Assembly (NCBI GenBank): GCA_025345505.1
Contig: JANVCC010000022.1
Coordinates: 32,773,602 to 32,837,601, forward strand
From: Todiramphus chloris collaris
Lineage: Eukaryota; Chordata; Aves; Coraciiformes; Alcedinidae
DNA length: 64,000 nt
Direction of reading: 5' to 3'
The notes under the pieces were generated by a model that was not told the DNA's origin, made no database searches, and saw nothing but the letters and a program-made list of their open reading frames with translations. The translations under genes and the position numbers were made by a program. Each line of letters opens with the position of its first letter. Within the stretch, counting starts at the first letter, position 1. Positions 12,201 through 24,200 of the stretch are shown here, in pieces.

Positions 12201-15200
12201 TAGAAATCATCAAGAGTAACTTCTATGTCATTGTTTCACCAGCCAACAGTATGCCTCTCAAATTCTGATTCTTTAAATTTCATGTGATATCTTTCATGCT
12301 TGCAAGTCACAATGTCTCCCAAGAACTCTCTGCTCCTTACAGGTCAGTTTACTTAACCAGGGCTTTGGCTTACAGTGAAACATATCAGGACAACAGAAGT
12401 TTTTCAGAATTATATTAATTGACTGAAAAATTCCCTTTTATTTAAGCATTTTTGGTTTTGAACAAGAAAAACCTGGTCAGATAGTTTCCAAACTAACAGA
12501 AGACAAGTGAAATATTCAGGACACTTAAAAAACATGTTGAAGGTCCATTTCCTGAAAAAAAAAAAATAAATCACAACTCTCTCTCATCTGAAAAATACTT
12601 CATAGAATTTTCACCTATGGACAATTCTTTCCCCTGTCTGTTTCTAAAAACTAGCCCAAAATCATCACTAAAGAACTGTATATTCAATAAAATACCTGAT
12701 GTGGCATCAAATGTTGCATTTGATATGTTTACAATAACTTCTGTATCTTCCTTGGTAATATCTCCACTAATTACTTGCAGTGTAATGGAACCAATCTGCA
12801 TTTCATGAACTCCCAGTACTTCGGTTGAAACGGGTGTAATGAAGCCTGCAAGGTAAAGCAAAATATTTCAAGACACTACTCTAGTTTGGGGTATTCTTCT
12901 CTTCCACTGGTGGAAACTTCAACTTATCCTTTTAAGGAATATACTCCAGGTCAGTTGGATGGATCTATAGAGTCTCTGCCTTTCTCTTTACTCCATTTCT
13001 GAAAGCAGAAAGGCACAGTATTCTTCACGTTTAAATACTGTGAATGTGAAACCATTTCTATTCCTGTAAATTCACACCACAGAAATTCAGAAAGGATGCC
13101 TGGGGTTATCTGATCTGACCAGCTCTGTAACAGTTTCCTGAATTAACCCTTACAAGAAATTAAGTATCCAGCTTCAGCATTGTCAGTAATGGAGATCCCA
13201 TCACACCACTTTTCTAAGTTTTTTCACCTTTACCCTCACAGATGCAAAAGCTGTTCATTACTTTTAGTCTAAACTTATCTAACACATAGTTTATCTGCAC
13301 ACTCAACTTCATCTCACTGATACAGCAACTGAGAAGAATGGTATTCTTATGAATAAGCCTCTCCTGTTGATGCAGTTCACTCACATTTTTGCTGTCACAC
13401 TACTGTCAATCAATACAGGAAATTATCCGTGATGTCTCTACATAAAATATTGAAGGTACAGAAACAGATGTTATTTATGGCTTGTTTGGCAAAGTGATGC
13501 CAAGTTCTTACACCCTTTGAGTAAGACAAAAATAATGGTTCCCCTAGCAGATTACATGAATCTGGTCTGGTGAAATACGTCCCTGCTCATTGCAGTGGGG
13601 TTGGACTAGAGAACCTTTAGAGGTCCCTTCCAACCCAATGCATTCTACGATTCTGGGATATTCTCTTCCACGTGGTAAGAATGGCCTCACTAAGAGACAA
13701 GCATGCCCTCAGCAAAAGAAATTCCTCTTTAAGCTTTTTTTTACAAATGGAGTTTAAGAATGCCAGTCCATTAGAAGGAAAAAAATGCTCTGTGTGTAGA
13801 TGGCATTGTGTTTCCTGATATGTATAAAACCACTTTAGAGTATTTATATTCTCCTGGGTCCCATCTCCTGCCCCTAAACAACTTACCTGATTGTGGTGCT
13901 TCAGCATTGCCACTTCCAGCTACTCTGCAGTTTAGTTCATGGGTAAAAGCCTAAGAAGATAAAAAAAAAGTACCAAAGATAGTATTTCAGAGTTTATATA
14001 TCGAGTGTTTCTATAGGTAACATTAACAGTCATGTAGCTCTTGCTGAACCATTGGATGCATTTTACAGTCGTGTTGAGGTATCACTAATAACAGTGGAAG
14101 ACTCAATGTGGACAGTGTGATGACAGATACTTAGCTTTGCATTGCCAGAACTCCTCTGTCAAAAGCTGAGTGAGCATCTGCAGGTGCTTACAGTGCCAGC
14201 AGCAAGGCCAGTTTTGTCTGCACCTTGTGCTTTGCTGAAAGTTTGTATTTCAGAGACACTGAGACACTGGAGAGACATCCCACTGTCACCAGTCCACAGT
14301 AGTAAGAAAGTGCTAAATTATTCCCTTAAGAAAGCAATATAACTAAAATATATTGTTAAAGTGTAACTAGAACAGCACTTAACATAGACAACTTTGTCCC
14401 AAGGAGAATTACCTGAATATTATCCATATCTTTTGGATTCAAGAGAAAATGAACTTCCTGGAGAGTCTTCAGAGCATAACTACTACTGAATTTGTATACC
14501 ACATCAAACATTAACTTAGAAACAATGGTTCTAGGAAATCCAAATCCTCCAGTTCCAATAGCTGGGAAAGTGATTGATTTCAGTCCAAGTTCTTCAGTCT
14601 TCTTCAAGCAGTATTCGATTATATCTTCTAGGGTCTGTAAAACATAGCAAAGATTTTTTTAATTATTAGTCCCATAGAGACTATGCTGGTACGAGAAAAA
14701 ACTCTCAGTGCATCAAAACATCTTTAAACATCACTCCAACACAAGTACATGGAATTGAGTCATCTATTTTAAATCCTGAAACTTCAGGATAGGATCCCAA
14801 ATAAATCTGTGTTCAAAATCTATTTTTTTTAAATAATTAAAATGTACCTTCAGGGTCTGTCCTCCGTCCCACACAGGAAGTATGGCATGAAGCACAGACT
14901 TGCAGGCCAAAGAATATCCCCTGGTGCAGAGCACGCTCCCTTGAACAGCAACCTGACTTTGTACTTCTTTGTCAAACTCGACTTGGAGTTCTGGTCCAGC
15001 CTTTTCTAGTAAGGCTTTGCAAAGAGGTCCCACACCAAACTTCAAATCTGTGCCAACGCTGTTGACAATAACATCCGTCTGCAACAAAATTACAACACAA
15101 GTATCTATAGCCAGATTTCAGGTAAAAATACACATTGAGAAGAACAGCACAGACACAAGGCAACGCAGAACATGAGAAACAAGATGCCAATGGAGAAATA

Positions 15201-18200
15201 ACATGGTTTTCAGCACAGCTTCTGCATACTGAGTATTCCTGGACTTGTCCAAAGCCTACAGTAGGCAGCATCAGACCGCCTGTGAGTGCCAACACCACAG
15301 GTATCTATGTGTAAGCAGCTCATCCATCCATCCATCCATCCATCCAGGCAGAGCTCTCAGGCCCTCAGTGGAGGTTAGGCCATGACACCTTGTCCTAAGC
15401 AGATACCAGTGTCTGGGCAAGTGAAATAAACCCAACCCCTGCAGTCTGCCTCATCCCGTCTCCCCCGACCCAGCCTTTCCTACATTTCCCTGTGAAGAAC
15501 TGCTGCAGTATTGCTGCTCCTTCTTTAGCATCATCACAGCATGCAAAATATACATATATGCATTGTATAAGGTACGCGTAGTGTAGAAAGCTTGCAGTCC
15601 CTTTCCTCCTTTACACTGCTGTGGGATTTTCTATCAGAAAAGCAGCACCTCATGCACCAAATTAAGTTGAAGGGAGGTTGCTGTGCTCTCACGAAGTAAA
15701 ACAGGCAAAGCCCCGAAGTCTGGCGCTTGATTTGCTCTTTTCTACTGGAAACATTTTAATTACAATATATTTTAAATGTGTGTCATATTGATTTTAGTTT
15801 GGTTTCTTTTTTACATTCAGTATTACTCTTTTATTGGAATAGGCTTTTACAGGCACCAAAATGACTGAAACAACTAATACTGAAACCAAAGACAATAATA
15901 ATAATTTAGGTAGATTTTAAACTCCCAAAGTATAAAAAAAATCAGGGGCTGTTGTAAAAGAGATATTTATCAAGATGCATTTTGCACTGCTGAAGAAAAG
16001 AACAAAAGGGAAACTGTGTCAGAGGACTAAATTGAGTCTTGATGGTCTAGATGAGCAGTAGTTAAACTCTCTGTTAGCAAAAAGAATGAAAAAAACCAAA
16101 AAGTGGGTGGGGTGGTGTAATCAGGTCTAGACTTTGGCAAAACAATCTAAGCATGCACTCTTCTATGAGGTTGCTTTTCCAGAACCCAGTTAACTTCTTC
16201 ATAGACTGTGTCTTTACCCATCCAAAGGGAAAGGAACTAAAAATAAGTTACATCCTCCCTGTTAGCATGACTCACAGCAGCAGCTCAGACAGGTCCTGAT
16301 TTCCTGTAATATCCAACCTAGGTAGCTACAGATCATACAAATACTTTCAGAAAGTATTTTAATATTTCCCTTCTAGAAGGGAACACATATGTTTACCTTA
16401 GATGTGGGGAATGAATAAAGCCTAGCTAGGAAGAAAACATCCTAAAATTCACAGCTGCCCATTAGCAATGGCTGTGGAGCGACATAACCCAAAGTGAAAT
16501 CCATAACTTTTCCAAGCCCATCTCCTTGTTTAGCTTGCATATAGCCATTGTTTCCTTATGGAGCAATTGCCTTATAAAGCAATATAACCTCCTGTCCTTC
16601 CTTTCCTACTTTAAACTCGTCATGTAAAGTTAGAGAGGAAGTGGAAAATTAAAAGACCTACCTTGGCTTTCTGAACATTTTTCTTCTTTACTCGGATGCA
16701 AAGTCCCTCGTTTGTTGTAACCATCTGCAGATCATCTCTAGCCAGCTGCGGATCCTCTTTTCCCTTCTCCTTCTGGCTTTCACTCAGCTTATGGTTTTCC
16801 AAGGATGGCATCAGCAGTGTCGGGGAGGATGCTTTAGCTGTGAACACTTTTTTCACCATCTCACTCAAACCCTGAACTGTTTCTTCCACATCATCTACAA
16901 GATGAACCTCCTTCAAACTGCTGTCCCCCATGGATTCTTCCAAGGTCTCCTTGACAGAGGACACAATCGAATGCGTACACAGTTCCAGAGGGAAGCCAAA
17001 AATCCCTCCACTGACAGCAGGCAGAGCTATGGAACGATGATTAAATGTTTCAGCTAGTTGGAGACTTTTCTTCACTGTCTTTCTTAATAAGTACACACAC
17101 TTTTCTGCTTCTTCCTTCCTCCACCTGGGCCCAACAGCATGAATGACGTTCTTGCAGGGCAGTTTCCCAGCGCCTGTGATAACCGCACAGCCAGGCTGCA
17201 AATGCCCGTTCCTCCTCACCAGTTTGTCACACTCCTGCTGCAGCTCCGGGCCAGCCGCTTTTAACAGTGCCCCAGCAAGGCCACCGATGTGTTTCAGTTC
17301 TTCATTAGATGCATTTACCACCACATCAACAGGATGATCACACAAGTCACCTTTATACACTGCTACCACAACTCCATCTGGCAGTATTTCCTTGTAGTAG
17401 AGCTTCCTTTTCTCTTTATCACCAACTTCTTCACCCTTCTGTTGTTGATCATCATCATCTTCTTCTTCTTCTTTCAGCCTAATCAAACAGCTAAATTTCT
17501 GTTTTGCCTCAAAGACACATGACTCTTTCCTCTCAGTGAAGAACTCTTTGGCTCCCGGTTTATCAATTGGCACATTTTTCGAGTAAAGGGATGAGAGAAT
17601 TTCTTCCAACGTAGTGACTGCTTTGGGCACTTCTGCTCTTGGCCCACTCACAGAAATACGCGGTGTCTTGGTGTCAAAGCATACTGTCACACCTTTCTTC
17701 CTCAAGTCAAGATAAACATCTGATTTTTCCTTCTCTATGAACTGCACTACCACCACTGATTTAGCCAGGATTACTTTTTCCACATGTGTGTTTCTATCTA
17801 TAAAATGATTAAGTTTATCAGAAACTTCTGCTACAGCCTTAGAAAAGCCAGCAATAATCACTTGATTTTCTTTTCCAACAGGTTCATCAATGAGTACAGT
17901 TTCCTGGGAAGAATTGTAGTTCTTATGCAAGGAGGCCAGAAGACTCCTCCACTGCTCCTTTTTAATGGCCTCACCATCCTCCACATTGATGCACTCATAT
18001 TCTAAGCCTGTCTTTATTTGTTTTTCTGCTTCTAAAAGATCTTTGGGAGCATCTCCAAATAGCAACACAGTATTGTCCTCAAGCTCATAAAAAGCATTAA
18101 TTTTTTCCCTAGTGAACAATGTCTCTGACATAGTTTTATTATCTACATGCTGTAGATAGTAGAAAACATGGGGATCAACAGTAACTGATGTACATGGCAT

Positions 18201-21200
18201 ATTCATTACCTTTTCCAGTAAGTCAGCTTTGACTTTATATACTTCTGCAGGTAATCCACACAACTGAACAGTTTTTTTTATGTCATCGTAAAAGATCTTT
18301 AAGAACGGATATTCTTTGTGAACGTTCTCTTCTATCCCAGCATTGTGCAGAACAGCATACTTCCCTGGCATCACCAACACAGAAATTTCTATGCTTTGTT
18401 TTTGCCTTTCACTTTGCTTCATGGCTTCTTCCACGCATTCCCTCACTTCCTTCTCTGCGCTGTCCACTGCTGCTCTGTTGCCTGCAATAACCACCATCTC
18501 CTCAGAAATATCAGTTATGCTCAAAGCAACATCTTTCACCAACCTGTTTTTCACACTTTCCCAATTCACTGAATTTACTTTACACTTTATAGCTATGTAA
18601 CGTGCCATGATACGCGAGAACTCAGCAGAAGCATCTTGCTTCCATGTCTTGATCAACTTCAGCATTGACTTTTTCTGCTTGGAGAGAGATGATGATGGGC
18701 ACAACATGATTTCTGGGTTTCCACTGTCTGCCTGAGGCCAGTTTAGCTCGCAATGGCAAATTGCCATTTCCTGGTTTATGTCTTGCATCAGTTTAGCCTG
18801 CTTCTGTAAAAACTGCCAGACATACGGATCCAGTGGCACCGCGATGGGGTCTGGCAGCTTGAGAGTTGGTCTTGCTGCTCCATAGAGAGCTGTTCCCAGG
18901 GAGTGGTAATATGGATGCACAGAAATCTGGGTCTTTTCCAGTAAATGCTGCTTTTCCAAGACGGTTTTTAGATCTGAAAGTTAGGACACACAGACAAACA
19001 CACATAAATCATTAACTTCAAATCAAGCAGATGACTCTGCTCTTAGAACTATTACATTGAATAAAGTAACTTCCCCCCCCCCATTCAAAAGACCTATTTT
19101 TTAAGTCTTTCTGATATCCCAGCCACTCTGTAGGGGACAAGATAAAAAGCTTGGCTCTAACTAGTTTAGTAAGTAGGCTTGTGCCTGTATTTACCTGTAC
19201 AGCTACGCCTTGCTCTCATTTCCTAAAGTAACCCCTTCACAGAGAAGGGCCACATCAAGTTACTACTGTGAAATATTCCTTACTCTCAATGTAAAATAAA
19301 ACTTTTTGTGTCAATGCATTTTTTTGTTTGTTTTTTGGTGTTTTTTTGTTATTTCAGTGGGAAGAGACAAAGGAAAGGAACTATAATATTGGCATGAACT
19401 TAAAACCACATTACAGCAATCCAAATTACACACTAACTTAACATACAAAATATTCTTAAGCAAATTCTGAGAGTCAGATATAAAAAAAAATAAAAAATCA
19501 TCACCTGGCAGGCCTCTTTAATTAAAGTAAAGGCATTTACTAAGCCAGGAGTCTCCTAACACAAGAGGTTGTACTGGCACAAAAACAGGATAGTGGTTCT
19601 ACAAAAGGAAGAGTAACAAAATTGTTCTTCAGCTCTGTTCTCCCCTGACAATGAATATATTTGACCTTAATTAGCTTCTCAAAGCTATCTGTGAAAGCTG
19701 AAGTCATTAACAAATCCTGCTTCCTGTCTTTCATGGTGTAGCCCCAGACTGGACCCAAGCACCAGGAAGCCTCTTGCTCACTCCTCCCCCCTCCCAGTGG
19801 GACTGTGAGGAGAACTGGGGCTGGGGGGGGGAAGTAAAACTCCTTAGGTCAAGATAAGAGCAGCTTAACAACTTAAATATAATAACAATAATAATAAAAT
19901 ATTACAATAATACTAATAGTAATGAAAAGGAATATAATGAAACAAAGAGAAACAAAACCCAAAAAAGATAAGTGACACACAATGCAACTCTTGCCAGGAC
20001 TGATAGGCGAGCGGTGATCCTCTCTCCCCCCCGACCCCAGGCTAACACCCCCCTGTTTATACACTGAACATGATGTTCTGTGGTATGGAATATTCTTTTG
20101 GCTAGTTCAGGTCAACTGTCCTGGCTATGCTCCCTCCCAGCTTCTTGTGCACCTGCACACCAGCAAAATGTGGGAAGCTGAAAGGTCCTTGATTTCCTAG
20201 CAACAACTGAAAACATCAGTGTGGTATCAGCATTCTTCTGATATCAGTTCCCATACTGAATCCAAAACCATGGCTCTATTCTAGCTGCTAAGAAGCAAAA
20301 TTAGCTCTATCCTGGCCAAAACCAGGACACTCTCTCTGCAAGCACAATTCATTTCGTACTGAAGATAAAAACCTCTGCAAATGGGGAGAAAACATCAGTG
20401 GGAACAACCCAAACACAAAGCAGGTATTAAAATGAACCTTCTGCATCACAAAAAACCCTGTGAACAACAGAGTGATTCCAAGACCCTCGAGACACAGCAA
20501 TATTTCTAAATCCAGAGCACCTCCCAGGAATAGGACGCATACTCTGGCTTTAGAGACAGCAAGCCAGGCTTCCCCCAACACCCCAAATTGCCATGATTTT
20601 CCTTAAGGTCCTCTGCCTGGGAGCACTTTGGTGAGGCGAAGGACACCATTACCTTTGTGATGACAGAAAGTAATGATGGCTGACTTCTCTTCAGGGAGGA
20701 GCTGGACGTCTGACACGAGCGCCCCTCCGTTCCGCGGGCTCTCAAAGTAAACCATGAGATAGTCTGTGGAAATGCTGGCTGGGACATTTTCAGCCTTGAT
20801 GCTCTGGGTCAATTCCAGAAGCCTGGCAGTCATTTTGAATTCTTTAATCCTCTTGTTTCGCAAACATTTTTTGACAAATTCTTCAGTGTCTGTAAACAGA
20901 AGAGCAGTATGAATTGTAAGAACTGTTTTCCTGGGTTGTTATCAGCCCCAGCTATCACTTGTGCCAGAGAAACGAGCCGAGCCTATTTCTCCCTGTACTT
21001 TGAGCAAAACTGTCTTTGGTGCCAAATAACTGTTGTAGTAGAAAAGGGGAGACACACAGAGCTGGGTTACTGTCTGCTATTCACTGTGTCTCTGTTCCCC
21101 TCTTACTCATCTCTTTATAAACTAACCACTTCTCACTGTTTCAATATCTTCTCAAACAGAGACTTTATATACTTCAATAATTTGCAGAACTCATCTCCAC

Positions 21201-24200
21201 ACTCAGCCTGCACCTAATTCTTCTCCATTTAACCCAAAATAAGATAGAGACTATGAAACATTCTTGTACAATTTCAATTAATGAAGATGCCATGATTTTC
21301 TATTTTTCAGTGTAACGTTTGGATGACGGGCATTTTCCTGGAGACTGACATCTTTCTTGAGAGACTACCCTCCAGGTACTTTTTATATATATATATATAT
21401 ATACATATAAATATATATACATGGAAAAGAACAATGGTGTTCATCTTGTCTTACCAATACTTTTTATAAAAGTAACTACAGCAACATTGACTTCGGGTAT
21501 CACTTCCACAGTGAAGTCGTCATCTACTGCCAGGCCGCTGATGTTCTCCAGCAGCATACGCAAGCATTTTGGACTGCAACCTTGTATGTTCTCAAACAGC
21601 ACTGAAAGTGAGGTCTCTGCAGGCTTTTCTGCGGTGTTCTCCACAGAGCCATCTTCCTCTGGGAGTTCACTCTCTGGAGGAAAACCATCTGCTTTCTGCA
21701 AGGCTTCTGCATCATCTTCAACAGAAAGAGACATACGCCACATGACATACTGGTACATACTGCCTGGAATAAACAGATTTGGCTTACCCTTCCTCTTCTT
21801 TCCTTTCCCAAGAAAAGACATCATCTAACCAACCAAATACTGCAGAGTATCGCGGGACATTTGGGGACCCAATAAAGCACAGATACAACATTCTGCAAGG
21901 CTGCAGCCAGCTTCCTTGTTGGCACAAAAATAGTCCTGAGTAAACAAACCCAAGGTCGCTGGTACATCCCTGGGTCAGATACATAAATAAAATGAATCTC
22001 TGAGATAATTGGCTATGACTGCTCAGGCATTGGTAAGGGTTGTGAGAGACCCTGCAGCCTCTGCAGTGGTTTCTTGGCCTGAGTGCAGGCACAAGACCAA
22101 CCATAGCTCAGAACATCTGCAGGTGCCAGCAGCTACCAGCAGCTCTGCATGACTTGATGCAAAGCCTCCTGATGACCACCATGCCCTACCATCAGTGTGG
22201 CTTGACAGCGCTGAAGGACTCCTGTGCACAGAAGGCAGCCAGGGATGCAACAAATTTTTGTGGATAGAAAATAAAACAGGGGTGCCCACAGAGTACCCCA
22301 GAAGTCCAGTGGCTGCCAGTGGAAGGCAGGTCTCAGCTTTGCAGAGAGATGAGGGTGAAGGCAGGAGAGAACCTCCCAAATGCGAATAACATGCTCTTGC
22401 GTGTGCATGAGCAAACCAGAGGTGTCACCTAGGTATGCACTGACACAGCAATCAAGTCACAGAAGCTGGCAGTCACAGAGCACTGCAGGGTGTAAGGCCA
22501 AAAGGCACCAGAGGGTGCTCACAAACAAAGGCAGCTCTCTGCTCCTTGCCCCAACAAATACAACCTCCCCGTTTTGTAAACTAGCACATCCCTGCACCAC
22601 GGTGGGCAGATGAACTTCACAGGAAACCCTGGAGCTCACTGCCCTCAGCGTAAACTTTCAGGGCCACCATCTCCAGCTGCAGCAGAGGACACGTATGACG
22701 GAAGGCAGATGAGCTCAGTGGAGCAGTTGTACACCTGACCAGGGGTTGGGAGGTGTGTGTGCAGGGTCTCTGCTTGCTTTTGCTCAAAAACACTCAAAAC
22801 TCCCTGAATTCTGAGATAGCTCCCAACAGACCAGGGGCAGACCCGAGGAGAGAGGCAGAGGCGTGAGGTGGGAAGGCTCAAACAGGCAGCAGCACAAACA
22901 GGCTGGCTCTGCCCTTTCGCTGGGAGTACAAGCTCTCCCAAGGCACAACAACAACTGATACCAAACCCATCATATTTACAGAAGCCAGCTGCCTTTGAAG
23001 GCCTACCGACGTAAGCCCAACAAAAGGAAAACAAATGAAATGACCACAGAAGCAACAGTTCTACAGATGCTGGTTATTAATTTCTACATCACCAACAGGA
23101 ATCATCTGCTCCACTACATCCAGTGAAGAAAATTCAAAAGAAGACCAAACCAAAAGTTAGGCTGACCCGACGAAGCAATTAAGAGCAGTATCTGGAGATT
23201 TTCAGGGTCCTCTCTAGTATAACAAAACAACAGTAGGTGACAAATTTGAATGCCTAATTTTGAAAGGAAGGAACCCAACCAAGACAGCACAGAACAAGAC
23301 TTCATAAGGAAAGGAAAAGATAGGGGGGGTAATCACTGAAGAACTTCCTGATTAACTGGTCTGTCTTAGGGCTGAGTAATTTACTCTTCACAGATGTGGT
23401 TTTATTTGGGTGGTTCCTAGATTGCACTGCTTTCTAGGTTGTTTTCCGATTCATGAAGCTTAGCAGAATATTGCCAAAAGAGGACCTAACCAAAGCCACT
23501 GAGGCACTGGGGAGGTGCACCACTTGCTTTTACAGACTCCGCTAACTGTAGACGCCACAAAGATACCAGGCCTGGTCTTAAGACTCAGTTTATGTCTTTC
23601 TACACCAATCTTATCTTAAAGCCGTTATGCAGGGTAAGGAAACTAAATCCCTCTTTGGAGATGCTCCTCTGATTAAAAAAGGCTACTTTAGATGCTAAAA
23701 CCAGACACAAAGTCTAAATCTTGCAATGTGAACTCCATCCTTGGTGATCAAGTCTACAGTGTCCCTGGCCAGACATCTTTCCCTGTATCACCCGAGTCAG
23801 GCTGCCAAGCTCTGAAACTTTCAGCACAACTCCCCACAGAACTGGAACTGTCTGCGGAGAAAAGAACCAACTTTTTTGTTTTACGAAGAATCAGCACACA
23901 GAGCAATGGATAACATGTTACCTTTTGTTTGAAGGTTGCTCGTGGCATCCAGAGCCTAAAATAAAATGCAAGCAAAATATCACTGATTTGACACTCTCAC
24001 CATTACTTCAAAGCCTGGCTAGGATTATCATTTTTACACACCTTTGTGGGAACTACTGTTTTTTCAGATGCCTCCTCTTCAGCAGCTAGTGCTGTTTCAG
24101 GCTCTGTGACGATCAACTTCAATTCTCTTTTTTCTCCCAAATACAGCTTGTGAGATTGTCTCTCAAGAACTCGTTGCTTCACTAAAAAACCAAAAAATCC

